From assembly GCA_964557575.1 (NCBI GenBank), contig CAZLBC010000069.1:1-26567 (forward strand): a stretch of 26,567 nt of DNA, written 5' to 3'. The notes beneath the pieces are model-generated. The model did not search any database, was not told the origin of the DNA, and saw only the letters and a list, made by a program, of their open reading frames with translations. The position numbers were made by a program, and so were the translations under genes. The first letter of the stretch is position 1. Each line of letters opens with the position of its first letter. The stretch is from CAZLBC01 sp964557575 (GTDB lineage Bacteria; Planctomycetota; Phycisphaerae; SM23-33). Positions 1 through 8,555 of the stretch are shown here, one piece after another.

Positions 1-2
1 AG

Positions 3-737
3 CACATCCAGAAGCAGATACTGTCGGGGAAACTCGCCCCCGGGGACACCGTCTCCGAAGCCGTCCTCGCCGGGCAGCTCGGGATCAGCAGGACCCCCGT
101 CGGCGACGCGATCAGGCGGCTCGCCCTCGAAGGCCTCGTCGAGCAGGTCCCCCGGTACGGCACGATCATCAAGGGCATCGACCGCCGGGAACTGATCGAC
201 CTCTACGAGATGCGGGAGGCCGTCGAGAGCTACGCCGCCGCGAAGGCCGCCGAGCGAATATCCCCCAACCAGCTCGAGCGGCTCGGGATCCTCTGCGACG
301 CGATGCGGGAGATCGCCGACGCCGTCGCCGGCGCCGGGCGGGACGAGTTGACCGCCGACGAACTGCAGCACTTCCTGGCCGCGGACATGGCCTTTCACAT
401 GACGATCATCCGGGCCTGCGGGAACCGGCGGATGCAGCGGACGGTCGCCGAGACGCGGACGATCTCCCGGATCTTCCAGGTCCGCCGGCAGAAGCACGAC
501 CGGCGGACCGTCGAGGACGCCCACGCCTGCCACGCCCGCGTCCTGAAGGCCCTCCGGAAGGGCGAGAGCGAGAAGGCCCGGCAGGTCATGGCCGAGCACA
601 TCGCCGCCAGCAAGGCCCAGTCGCTGAACCGGATGGACGTCGACGAACCCGGCCCGGCGGACCTCGACGCACTGCCGGCCGGCCTCACGGCGGACCTCGC
701 GAAGAAACTCGACGCAATCGCAAAGGACGGGCAATGA
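3..737 (+). CDS. GntR-family (FadR/FCD) transcriptional regulator, 5' end outside window
   Basis: The frame is open from the first bases, so the N-terminus lies outside the window. The first ~60 residues seen are a winged helix typical of GntR proteins: LSGKLAPGDTVSEAVLAGQL, then ISRTPVGDAIRRLALEGLV, then the wing VPRYGTIIKGI. After ELIDLYEMREAVE comes an all-helical FCD effector domain. Its DMAFH, CHARVL and MAEHI segments fit the Asp/His metal-binding positions of that domain. FadR-type regulators usually repress sugar-acid or sialic acid genes and release DNA on binding the ligand. The stop overlaps the next start (ATGA at 734), so the two are translationally coupled. It probably controls the aldolase and sialidase genes that follow; the actual ligand cannot be read from sequence. 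The methionine at 210 is internal to the FCD domain and is not the start. Confidence 0.9.
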   Translation, partial: HIQKQILSGKLAPGDTVSEAVLAGQLGISRTPVGDAIRRLALEGLVEQVPRYGTIIKGIDRRELIDLYEMREAVESYAAAKAAERISPNQLERLGILCDAMREIADAVAGAGRDELTADELQHFLAADMAFHMTIIRACGNRRMQRTVAETRTISRIFQVRRQKHDRRTVEDAHACHARVLKALRKGESEKARQVMAEHIAASKAQSLNRMDVDEPGPADLDALPAGLTADLAKKLDAIAKDGQ

Positions 738-877
738 ACACCGCGTTCCACGCCCTGGACTGGGGGGTGCTGGGGGTCTACGGCGCCCTGACGATGGGCA
801 TCGGCTTTTACTTCTACCGGCGGACCCGCTCGACCGAGGGCTACATCGCCGCGAACCGCGGCGGGGGGAGGGACTGA
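734..877 (+). pseudogene. N-terminal stump of a sodium:solute symporter (SSS family), 47 codons
   Basis: An ATG overlapping the regulator's stop opens a 47-residue frame. Its sequence (LDWGVLGVYGALTMGIGFYF, then YRRTRSTEGYIAANR) is the start of an SSS symporter: the first membrane helix followed by the R-x-x-STE-GY motif. Family members run to about 500 residues with 13 or more helices. Here the frame breaks off after AANR into GGGRD and a stop, four bases before the next gene's ATG. All but the first helix is missing, while the start, its coupling to the regulator and the downstream ribosome-binding region survive. I infer an internal deletion of about 1.4 kb. It cannot transport as it stands. 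An assembly collapse is the alternative, and a functional one-helix microprotein is a remote third option. Confidence 0.75.
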
Positions 878-881
878 ACCG

Positions 882-1814
882 ATGGCCCGGTTCCGCGGCA
901 TCATACCCCCGCTGATAACCCCCCTCGCCGACCGCGACGCGCTGGACCGGGAGGGCCTGGCGCGGCTGATCGAGCACGTCCTGGCCGGCGGCGTCGACGG
1001 GGTCTTCATCCTCGGGACCAGCGGGGAGGCCCCCAGCCTCAGCTACCGGCTCCGGCGGGAACTGATCGGTCTGACCTGCCGGCAGGTCGCGGGGCGGGCG
1101 CCGGTCCTGGTCGGCGTCACGGACACCGCCTTCGCCGAGTCGGTGAACATGGCCGCGGCCGCGGCCGACGCCGGTGCGGACGCGGTCGTCCTCTCGGCCC
1201 CCTACTACTTCCCGGCCGGGCAGGCCGAGCTGGCCGCGTACTGCGAAGACATCCTCCCCCGCCTCCCCCTGCCGGTGATGCTCTACAACATGCCGGCCAT
1301 GACGAAGGTGTGGTTCGCAATCGAAACGCTCCGGCGCCTGGCCGCGATCGAGCGGATCGTCGGGGTCAAGGACAGCGGCGGGGACAGCGGCTACTTCGGG
1401 CGGCTCGCCGCCCTCAAGAACGAGCGGCCGGACTGGTCGGTCCTGGTCGGCCCCGAGCACCTGCTGATCGAGGCGGTCCGCCGCGGGGGCGACGGCGGCG
1501 TCAACGGCGGGGCGAACATCCTGCCCCGGCTCTTCGTCGACTGCTACAAGGCGGCGGCCGCCGGCGACGGGGACCGCGCCGGCGCGCTGGGCGGCCTGAT
1601 CGCCGAACTCGGGGAGATCTACCGGGTCGGCCGGCACGCCTCGCGGGTCATCAAGGGCATCAAGTGCGCCCTGTCGCTGACGGGGATCTGCGGGGACGTC
1701 ATGGCCGAGCCGTTCCACCGCTTCAACCCCCCCGAGCGGCGCCGGGTCCGCGCGGTCCTGCAGCGCCTCCGGGACCGCGACATCGACATACCACTGCAAC
1801 CCGAACACGCATGA
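882..1814 (+). CDS. DapA/NanA-family class I aldolase (candidate N-acetylneuraminate lyase)
   Basis: This 310-residue TIM-barrel protein is full length for the dihydrodipicolinate synthase/N-acetylneuraminate lyase family. Visible catalytic elements are GTSGE (45-49), the pyruvate carboxylate-binding loop; Tyr135 in LYNMP; and Lys163 in GVKDSGG, the Schiff-base lysine. These define a pyruvate-dependent aldolase acting in the cytoplasm. The family also contains lyases for 2-keto-3-deoxy sugar acids, and the sequence alone does not fix the substrate. Its place between a GntR regulator, a symporter remnant and three secreted sialidase-like genes favours cleavage of sialic acid (or a related nonulosonic acid) to pyruvate and an N-acetylhexosamine. 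The ATG at 882 follows a G-rich AGGG stretch. The gap to the next gene is 7 bp, with an AAAGGAG site. Confidence 0.85.
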   Translation: MARFRGIIPPLITPLADRDALDREGLARLIEHVLAGGVDGVFILGTSGEAPSLSYRLRRELIGLTCRQVAGRAPVLVGVTDTAFAESVNMAAAAADAGADAVVLSAPYYFPAGQAELAAYCEDILPRLPLPVMLYNMPAMTKVWFAIETLRRLAAIERIVGVKDSGGDSGYFGRLAALKNERPDWSVLVGPEHLLIEAVRRGGDGGVNGGANILPRLFVDCYKAAAAGDGDRAGALGGLIAELGEIYRVGRHASRVIKGIKCALSLTGICGDVMAEPFHRFNPPERRRVRAVLQRLRDRDIDIPLQPEHA

Positions 1815-1821
1815 AAGGAGA

Positions 1822-2949
1822 ATGACCGTGAACATCGAGACACTGCCGACTGTTCTGGCCGCAGGCGTGATCATCGCCGCGGCCGCCGCCCCCTGCCCCG
1901 CCGGGGAATACGCGATTCCGGACCCGGCCGCGCCGGGCGCCGGCGGCTGCGTGTCGGGGGAGCTGATCTATCCCCTCGATGAGAAGCCCACCCCCCAGTG
2001 CCACGCCTCCACGATCGAAGCGACCCCCGGCGGCCTCGTCGCCGCCTGGTTCGGCGGGAAGGGCGAGGGGGCGGCCGACGTGGGCATCTGGGTCTCCCGC
2101 AACACCGGCAGCGGCTGGTCGAAGGCCGTGGAGGTCGTCGACGGCGGCGACCTGCAGGAGAAGGAGTATCCCTGCTGGAACCCGGTGCTCTTTCTCCCGG
2201 ACACGGGGCCGCTGATGCTTTTCTACAAGGTCGGGCCGAACCCGCGGCGGTGGTGGGGCTGCCTGGTCACCTCGGCCGACGGGGGAACGACCTGGTCGGC
2301 GCCCCGGCGGCTGGGGACCAGCGAAAAGCTCGGGAAGGGGAACCCCAACCTCATCGGCCCGGTCAAGAACCCGCCGATCCAGCGCGGCGGGCGGATCATC
2401 TGCCCGTCCAGCACCGAGCACGACGGCTGGCGAACGCACTTCGAGATCACCGCCGACGGCGGGAAGACCTGGCAGGTCGTCGGGCCGATCAACGACGGAA
2501 AAACATTCGGCACCATCCAGGCGACGATCCTGACCCACCCCGGCGACCGGCTGCAGATCCTCTGCCGCAGCCGCAGTAAGCCGGTCATCTCGCAGGCCTG
2601 GTCCGACGACGGCGGGCGGACCTGGGGCCCCGTCACCGCCGCGCCCCTGCCGAATCCCAACGCGGGGGTCTGCGGGGTCACCCTCGCCGACGGCCGGCAC
2701 CTGCTGGTCTACAACCACACCGTGCGGGGCGGCGGATTCCCGTCGGGCCGGAACATGCTCAACGTGGCGGTCTCCGGCGACGGGAAGGCATGGACGCCGG
2801 TGCTCACCCTCGAGCGGCAGAAGGGCGAGTACTCCTACCCGACCGTCATCCAGGCCCCCGGCGGCCGGGTCCACGTCACCTACACCTACCGCCGGCGGTC
2901 GATCAAGCACGTCGTCCTCGACCCGGCGAAACTGGAGGGCGGGTCATGA
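1822..2949 (+). CDS. Secreted BNR-repeat sialidase-like protein 1
   Basis: The product is 375 residues long. It begins with an N-terminal hydrophobic signal (TVLAAGVIIAAAAA) and continues as a six-bladed propeller of the BNR/sialidase superfamily. Asp-box motifs are visible as SADGGTTW (151-158), TADGGKTW (210-217) and SDDGGRTW (261-268), with a degenerate SGDGKAW near 318. The stretch HASTIEATPGGLVAAWFGG is typical of the BNR_2 subgroup annotated as exo-alpha-sialidase. I do not see a clear FRIP motif, so true sialidase activity is likely but not shown, and other glycosidase specificities occur in this subgroup. The start at 1822 has an AAAGGAG ribosome site just upstream. The stop overlaps the next gene's ATG (TCATGATG). 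The protein probably acts outside the cytoplasm, supplying the aldolase pathway. Confidence 0.85.
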   Translation: MTVNIETLPTVLAAGVIIAAAAAPCPAGEYAIPDPAAPGAGGCVSGELIYPLDEKPTPQCHASTIEATPGGLVAAWFGGKGEGAADVGIWVSRNTGSGWSKAVEVVDGGDLQEKEYPCWNPVLFLPDTGPLMLFYKVGPNPRRWWGCLVTSADGGTTWSAPRRLGTSEKLGKGNPNLIGPVKNPPIQRGGRIICPSSTEHDGWRTHFEITADGGKTWQVVGPINDGKTFGTIQATILTHPGDRLQILCRSRSKPVISQAWSDDGGRTWGPVTAAPLPNPNAGVCGVTLADGRHLLVYNHTVRGGGFPSGRNMLNVAVSGDGKAWTPVLTLERQKGEYSYPTVIQAPGGRVHVTYTYRRRSIKHVVLDPAKLEGGS

Positions 2950-4139
2950 TGACACGCATAATAGCACTGTGCATCGCCGCCGCGGCCGCCGGCCCCGAAC
3001 GCGGGATCCCGCGGATCCGGTGGACGGTGAAGACGGACGCCGGCCGGCCGGACCTCGGCCTGCCCGTCCTGGAGGACCTGCGGACCCACACGCTCTACCG
3101 GGCGGCGCCCGCGACCGGCACGTACAGCCACCACGGCTACATCACCGCTCACGACGGCACGCTGTTCGCGACCTGGTCGAACCATGCCCGCGACGAGGAC
3201 GCCCCGGGCCAGCGGGTACTGGCGAGCCGGTCGACCGACGGGGGAAAGACCTGGGCGCCGTTCAGCGAGCTGTTCGGGCCGTTCAACGAGGTCACGCCCG
3301 GCGCGAAGCAGGACAACGCGAAGGACATCATTTTGATCGCCAACGGGTTCGCGACGGTCGGCGGGACGCTCTACGCCGTCGCCGAGCCGCACGTCCTGGC
3401 CGGCCCGCGGAGCGGCTGGGGCAGGGTCGCCCGGTCGATCTGCGCCGACGGCGACGCCGGGCCGATCTTCTGGCTGGTCAGGGACCACCCCGCCCCGCGA
3501 CCGGGCTGCCCCGCGTATCCCGACGCGGCCGACCCCCGGTTCGCCGGTCCCGCCGAAAAGATCCGCGCGTACCTCGCCCGTCCCGAACACTGGCCGAGCT
3601 GGGAATTTCACCGCCGCACCAGCCGGCCGACGGCCGCCGACGGCCACCGGCTCTGCGAGCCGACGCAGGCCTGGCGCCTGGCCGACGGCACGTACGTCCG
3701 GCTGTACCGCGACCTCGGCATGCCCCGGACGAAGCGCAACTACGCCCAGTTCGGCTTCGACGGCGGGGCCGTCTGGACCGCGCCGGTCAAGACCCCGTTC
3801 CCCGACGCCTGCTCCCGGTCGGCGGCCGGCACGCTGCCCGGCGGCGCCGCCTACGTTATCAACAACCCGGGCCGGGGCCGGGACCCGCTGGTCGTATCAC
3901 TGGCGCCGGACGGCCTGCACTTCGACCGCGCCGCCGTGATCCGCCGCGGCGCGCCGAAACAGCGCTACCCGGGGCGCTGGAAGGGGCAGGGCTTCCAGTA
4001 CCCCCACGCGGTCGTCTTCAGGGACGACCTGTGGGTGATCTACTCGGTCAACAAGGAAGACGTGCAGGTCACGCGCATCCCGCTGGCGAAGCTGCGGTCG
4101 CTGAAACCGGCCGCGGCCGCCGAACCGAAAGAGGAGTGA
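2946..4139 (+). CDS. Secreted BNR-repeat sialidase-like protein 2
   Basis: This 397-residue protein starts at the ATGATG that overlaps the previous stop. The reading frame extends further upstream, but that part lies within the preceding gene. A short hydrophobic leader (IIALCIAAAAAG) suggests export. One clear Asp box, SRSTDGGKTW, lies about 90-100 residues in. The rest has the strand-rich pattern of a sialidase-fold propeller, including SHHGYITAHDGTLFATWSN and the late FRDDLWVIYSVNKED. It belongs to the broad 'sialidase family protein/exo-alpha-sialidase' group common in Planctomycetota and Bacteroidota. It diverges from the previous gene's product, so it is a second specificity rather than a recent duplicate. 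Its exact substrate is unknown. It sits in the same transcription unit, 5 bp before the next gene. Confidence 0.8.
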   Translation: MMTRIIALCIAAAAAGPERGIPRIRWTVKTDAGRPDLGLPVLEDLRTHTLYRAAPATGTYSHHGYITAHDGTLFATWSNHARDEDAPGQRVLASRSTDGGKTWAPFSELFGPFNEVTPGAKQDNAKDIILIANGFATVGGTLYAVAEPHVLAGPRSGWGRVARSICADGDAGPIFWLVRDHPAPRPGCPAYPDAADPRFAGPAEKIRAYLARPEHWPSWEFHRRTSRPTAADGHRLCEPTQAWRLADGTYVRLYRDLGMPRTKRNYAQFGFDGGAVWTAPVKTPFPDACSRSAAGTLPGGAAYVINNPGRGRDPLVVSLAPDGLHFDRAAVIRRGAPKQRYPGRWKGQGFQYPHAVVFRDDLWVIYSVNKEDVQVTRIPLAKLRSLKPAAAAEPKEE

Positions 4140-4144
4140 ACACC

Positions 4145-7100
4145 ATGTTGCACATCGTCGCGCTGTACCTGGCAGCCGCCGCCCCGGCCGCCGGCCCCGA
4201 GAAACTCAAGTACAACAACCCCGGCCTTACCGTCGATCTCGGCGTCGGGCTGTGGGCCTGGCCCCTGCCGATGGACTACGACGGCGACGGGGACCCGGAC
4301 CTGGTGGTCTCCTGCCCCGACGTGCCCTCCAACGGGACCTGGTTTTTCGAGAATCCCGGCGGGAAGACATTTCCCGTCTTCAAGCCCGGCGTCCGGATCG
4401 GCCCGGGGCGGTCGAACGTCCGGGTCTCCCGCGTCGACGGGCGGCCGCGGGTCCTGGGGCCGGCCGTGGAGTATGCCGGCTTCCGCGAACACGGCTACGG
4501 CAGACCGCGCACGCTGGGCGTCCCGGCGCGGGTCCGCGGCGGGAAGCTCCGGGCGAACCAGTGGCACTACGGCGATTGGGACGGCGACGGCCGGACCGAC
4601 CTGATCGTGGGCGTCGGGTCGTGGGAGGACTACGGCTGGGACGACGCCTTCAACGCCGACGGGGAGTGGACCCGCGGCCCCCTCCACGGGTGGGTCTACC
4701 TGCTGCGGAATACCGGGACGAATCAGAAGCCCGACTACGCCGAACCGCGCCGCCTCGAGGCCGGCGGAACGGCGATCGACGTCTACGGGATGCCCTCCCC
4801 GAACCTCGCGGACTTCGACGGTGACGGGGACGCGGACCTGCTCTGCGGGTCGTTTACCGACCGCCTGACCTACTTTCAGAACACCGGCAGCCGCACCGCG
4901 CCGGCGTACGCGGCGGGCCGGGAGCTGATCCGCGACGGAAAACCGCTGCGGATGGAGCTGTGCATGATCGTGCCCGTCGCCTTCGACTGGGACGGCGACG
5001 GGGACGTCGACCTGGTCGTCGGCGAGGAGGACGGCCGGGTTTCCCTCCTGGAGCACACCGGGCAGGTCGCCGGCGGCATGCCGCAATTCCTGCCCCCCCG
5101 GCCGTTCCGCCAGGAGGCCGACGCCGTGAAGTTCGGGGCGCTGGTCACGCCGGCCCCGGCCGACTGGGACGACGACGGCGACACGGACCTGGTCTGCGGC
5201 AACACCGCCGGCTTCATCGGATTCATCGAAAATCTCGACGGCGGCGATCCGCCCCGGTGGGCCGCGCCGGTCCGGCTCGCGGCGGGCGGCGCGGTCATCC
5301 GCATCCAGGCCGGGCCCAACGGCTCGATACAGGGCCCCTGCGAAACCAAGTGGGGCTACACCACCCTCGACGTCGCCGACTGGGACGGCGACGGGCGCAC
5401 GGACATCGTCGCCAACTCGATCCGGGGGAAGGTCGTCTGGTTCCGCAATGCCGGAAAGCGCGGCGCGCCGGCCCTCGATCCGGCCCGGCCGGTGCGGGTG
5501 CAGTGGAAGGGAAGGCCGCCGAAACCGGCGTGGAACTGGTGGGACCCGGCGGACGGGACGCTGGTCACGCAGTGGCGGACCTCCCCGGAGGTCATCGACC
5601 TCGACCGCGACGGGCTGGTCGACCTGGTCATGCTCGACTGCGAGGGGTACCTCTGCCTGTTCCGCCGGGCGGAAAACAACGGCCGGCGGGTCCTGCTGCC
5701 GCCGGAGCGGATCTTCACGGCGGCCGGCAACGGCCCCCTCCGCCTCAACGGCCGCCGGGCCGGAAAAAGCGGGCGGCGGAAGCTCCGCCTGGTCGACTGG
5801 GACGGTGACGGGCGGCTCGACCTGCTGGTCGACAGCCGGTCGGTGGATTTCTACCGCAATACCGCCGGCGAGCCGGGCCGCTTCGTTTTCGTGAACACCG
5901 GCCCGGTGACCTCCCGCCGCCTCGCCGGCCACACCACCAGCCCGGCCCTCGTCGACTGGGACGGCGACGGAAATCCGGACCTGCTGATCGGGGCCGAGGA
6001 CGGCTTCCTGTACTACCTGGCCAGCGACTTGCCGGTCGCCGTGACACCCGCCGCCCTGAAGGCGGCGCCGGCGGTGACCGTCTCCGGGCGGGGATTCACC
6101 ACCGGCGTCCTGAAAAACGGCGCGACGGCCTACGGCAACCGGCGGTACGTCTGGCGCGCGGTCCCGGCCGCCCTCGCCGGTTGGCGCTTCACCCGGACCG
6201 ACGGCGGCGAGCGGGCGGCGATCACGGCCGTGCCGGCCGCCGACGGGCACGTCTACGCGGCCACCTGCACCCGGCAGGACGGCATCGACATGGCCGGGTG
6301 GGAGGAGACCGGGCTGACCTTCCACTACACCGACCGCGGCCGGTCGGTCATGACCGTCTTCAGGAAGAAGGCGAACACCGGCGAAAAAGTCACCATCCCC
6401 CAGGGCAACTGGACCGGCGGGGTCGTCCTGGCCCCGTCGCTGGCGGCCGCGCACGCTCCCCCGCCCGGCGTGGTCATCGCCAGAAGCCCGGACTTCAACC
6501 GGGTCTACATCGGCTGCCCGGCGATCGCCGTCCTGGACGACGGCCGGTACGTCGCGGCCCACTCGTTTTTCGGCCCGGGCTCGAAATACAACCGGATGGT
6601 CGTCTACCGCTCGGCGGACCGGGGCGAAACCTGGCGGCGGTTGACCGACGTGCGGGGGCAGTTCTGGTCGTCGCTCTTCACCCACCGCGGCGCGCTCTAC
6701 CTGATGGGCAACGACGGGCGGTACGGCAACGTGGTCATCCGCCGCAGCACCGACGGGGGCGCGACCTGGACCGACCCCCGCGGTCCGGACACCGGCCTGC
6801 TGATCGCCGACGGCGGCTACCACTGCGCCCCGGTGCCGGTGACGGTCCACGGCGGGCGGATCTGGCGGGCGATGGAAGACAACCGCGCCGGGGGCGGCTG
6901 GGGAAAGCACTTCCGGGCGTTCATGCTGTCCGCCCCGGCGGATGCCGACCTGCTGAAGGCGGCGCACTGGACGTCGTCCAACCGCCTGCACTTCGACCCG
7001 CAGTGGTTCAAGGCCAAACGCCCCGGCTGGCTGGAGGGCAACGCGGTGGCCGCGCCGGACGGGCAAATGCTCAACATCCTCCGGTTCAACGACGACCGCG

Positions 7101-7537
7101 GCGACCGGGCGGCGATCTGCCGGGTCTCGGCGGACGGGAAAAAGATGACCTGCGATCCGGCGACGGGGATGATCGACTTCCCCGGCGGCCGCAACAAGTT
7201 CACGATCCGCCGGGACGAAAAGACGGGGCGCTACTGGTCGCTGGTCAACAAGGAGACCAGCCCGCCGGCCTACCGGAACCGGGTCGCCCTGACGTCGTCG
7301 GCCGACCTGCGGCACTGGCGGGTGGAGTGGGTCGCCCTCCGCCACCCGGACCGGAAGCACCACGCCTGGCAGTACCTCGACTGGCTGTTCGACGGCGACG
7401 ACATCATCGCCGTCTCCCGGACGGCGTGGGACGGGTCGCACAACGCCCACGACGCCAACTACCTGACCTTCCACCGCATCGCGGACTTCCGGAAGCGGAC
7501 CAAGGACGACCCCCCCCTCTGGGGCGGGGGCGAGTGA
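4145..7537 (+). CDS. FG-GAP/VCBS-repeat protein fused to a C-terminal sialidase-like domain
   Basis: The start is placed at the ATG at 4145, five bases after the previous stop and behind a GAGGAG-like site. The frame is open far upstream only because of high GC. The 1130-residue product has a short leader (VALYLAAAAPAAG), then nine calcium-binding FG-GAP/VCBS motifs of the DWDGDGxxDL type between residues ~44 and ~620. One of these, DLDRDGLVDL, is weaker. A linker domain (~640-765) leads to a second propeller (~775-1125). This carries the Asp boxes SADRGETW and STDGGATW and the ending AHDANYLTFHRI seen in sialidase-family proteins. The repeat part probably binds glycan or surface structures and positions the catalytic-type domain outside the cell. 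This is the last gene of the operon and ends 15 bp from the convergent methyltransferase gene. Confidence 0.85.
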   Translation: MLHIVALYLAAAAPAAGPEKLKYNNPGLTVDLGVGLWAWPLPMDYDGDGDPDLVVSCPDVPSNGTWFFENPGGKTFPVFKPGVRIGPGRSNVRVSRVDGRPRVLGPAVEYAGFREHGYGRPRTLGVPARVRGGKLRANQWHYGDWDGDGRTDLIVGVGSWEDYGWDDAFNADGEWTRGPLHGWVYLLRNTGTNQKPDYAEPRRLEAGGTAIDVYGMPSPNLADFDGDGDADLLCGSFTDRLTYFQNTGSRTAPAYAAGRELIRDGKPLRMELCMIVPVAFDWDGDGDVDLVVGEEDGRVSLLEHTGQVAGGMPQFLPPRPFRQEADAVKFGALVTPAPADWDDDGDTDLVCGNTAGFIGFIENLDGGDPPRWAAPVRLAAGGAVIRIQAGPNGSIQGPCETKWGYTTLDVADWDGDGRTDIVANSIRGKVVWFRNAGKRGAPALDPARPVRVQWKGRPPKPAWNWWDPADGTLVTQWRTSPEVIDLDRDGLVDLVMLDCEGYLCLFRRAENNGRRVLLPPERIFTAAGNGPLRLNGRRAGKSGRRKLRLVDWDGDGRLDLLVDSRSVDFYRNTAGEPGRFVFVNTGPVTSRRLAGHTTSPALVDWDGDGNPDLLIGAEDGFLYYLASDLPVAVTPAALKAAPAVTVSGRGFTTGVLKNGATAYGNRRYVWRAVPAALAGWRFTRTDGGERAAITAVPAADGHVYAATCTRQDGIDMAGWEETGLTFHYTDRGRSVMTVFRKKANTGEKVTIPQGNWTGGVVLAPSLAAAHAPPPGVVIARSPDFNRVYIGCPAIAVLDDGRYVAAHSFFGPGSKYNRMVVYRSADRGETWRRLTDVRGQFWSSLFTHRGALYLMGNDGRYGNVVIRRSTDGGATWTDPRGPDTGLLIADGGYHCAPVPVTVHGGRIWRAMEDNRAGGGWGKHFRAFMLSAPADADLLKAAHWTSSNRLHFDPQWFKAKRPGWLEGNAVAAPDGQMLNILRFNDDRGDRAAICRVSADGKKMTCDPATGMIDFPGGRNKFTIRRDEKTGRYWSLVNKETSPPAYRNRVALTSSADLRHWRVEWVALRHPDRKHHAWQYLDWLFDGDDIIAVSRTAWDGSHNAHDANYLTFHRIADFRKRTKDDPPLWGGGE

Positions 7538-7552
7538 CGGGAGGGCTTTGAT

Positions 7553-8554
7553 TCATGCGCCGCTTGGCTCAGGGTCAAACAAACCACGCTTTTGTTTTAC
7601 CTTATAGTTTTGGGACGACGTATCCATGAGCCTCTCGAAGATACCGGCAGCGTCATTCAGAAAATCATCTTCAAAAAAGCGGAAGACGGAAGCAGCAAGG
7701 TATTTTCGTTCGTGTTCGAAGGCTAACCAGGATCTCCCCTGATCCTCCGCGGCGTGTCCGGTCGTATTCGACCCCGCGAAGATATCGAGCACTATGTCCC
7801 CGGGATTCGTCAGGAACTTGATAAAAAAAGCCGGCAGCTTTTCCGGGAAGCGTGCGGGGTGACCCTTGATGCCAGCGTCTTTGCAGAGACGGAGGTACTG
7901 CGAGTTGCTGTCAGTATTTGGGATCTCGAGCAGATTGGGGGGTATAGCCCCCCCGTTATCCGAAAAACGGTCACTGATGTCATGCCCCGACGGGCGCTTC
8001 TTGGGCGTGTAAAACTTCTTTTTATCTTCAAGAAGCTTCTTCATTCGGTCGGAATAGGGGACAAGCACTTTGTTAACATCGGCTTTCGGCGCATCCGTCT
8101 TGGAGAACCACCAAACGGTATTTACCGAATCTTTTACCCTTATCTTACGCTTGTTAACCCATTCTATGGGAGACGGAAGCTTTGCGGGGTTGAACCAGAA
8201 GAACTCCTCCGCAAGGTTGAAGCCGAACTGGTCACAGAACTGTATGAGGACCCTGTAGTTGTAGAGCGACCGAACCGGACGCTTTTTCCTGTAGGCACCG
8301 CCGAGGTCAAGAACGAAACTTCCTGTGTCTTTTAATACGCGACGCAAATCCAGCGCGAAGCCGCACAGCCAGTTTACGTAGTTGTTTTGGTCTTCGTTTC
8401 CATATTCCTTTTTTCTCTGCAGAGCAAAGGGCGGGGACGTGAGTATCAGGTCTACGGATTCAGCCGGAAGGCACTTGAGAAGTTGTGCCGCGTCACCGAC
8501 GTAAGCCTTTCCGTAAGTGGTGGCGTAAAGAGGGGGCGGCAGATGCAGCGTCAT
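7553..8554 (-). CDS. PvuII-like DNA (cytosine-N4) methyltransferase
   Basis: The 333-residue protein has the beta-class amino-methyltransferase order: catalytic motif IV first, TSPPF (39-43), within LILTSPPFALQRKKEYGNE; then the S-adenosylmethionine motif I, DIFAGSNTTG (257-266), near the C-terminus. An SPPF/SPPY motif is characteristic of N4-cytosine modification, and the block after it recalls M.PvuII. N6-adenine specificity cannot be excluded. Its role would be to methylate a short, probably palindromic site and protect it from a partner endonuclease. The start is one base after the stop of the upstream HEAT-repeat gene (TGAAATG), so the two form one transcription and translation unit. Base composition is clearly lower in GC than the sialidase operon, which points to acquisition by transfer. 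The gene looks intact. Confidence 0.85.
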   Translation of the reverse strand: MTLHLPPPLYATTYGKAYVGDAAQLLKCLPAESVDLILTSPPFALQRKKEYGNEDQNNYVNWLCGFALDLRRVLKDTGSFVLDLGGAYRKKRPVRSLYNYRVLIQFCDQFGFNLAEEFFWFNPAKLPSPIEWVNKRKIRVKDSVNTVWWFSKTDAPKADVNKVLVPYSDRMKKLLEDKKKFYTPKKRPSGHDISDRFSDNGGAIPPNLLEIPNTDSNSQYLRLCKDAGIKGHPARFPEKLPAFFIKFLTNPGDIVLDIFAGSNTTGHAAEDQGRSWLAFEHERKYLAASVFRFFEDDFLNDAAGIFERLMDTSSQNYKVKQKRGLFDPEPSGA

Positions 8555-8555
8555 T

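Noticed and set aside
4040..7474. 1144-residue open frame antisense to the FG-GAP/sialidase gene
   Set aside because: Proline-, arginine- and valine-rich translation without domains; it is the GC-driven reverse of a gene with nine clear FG-GAP motifs.
7754..8335. 193-residue plus-strand frame inside the methyltransferase gene
   Set aside because: It is the complement of a gene with intact catalytic motifs, and no family is recognisable.
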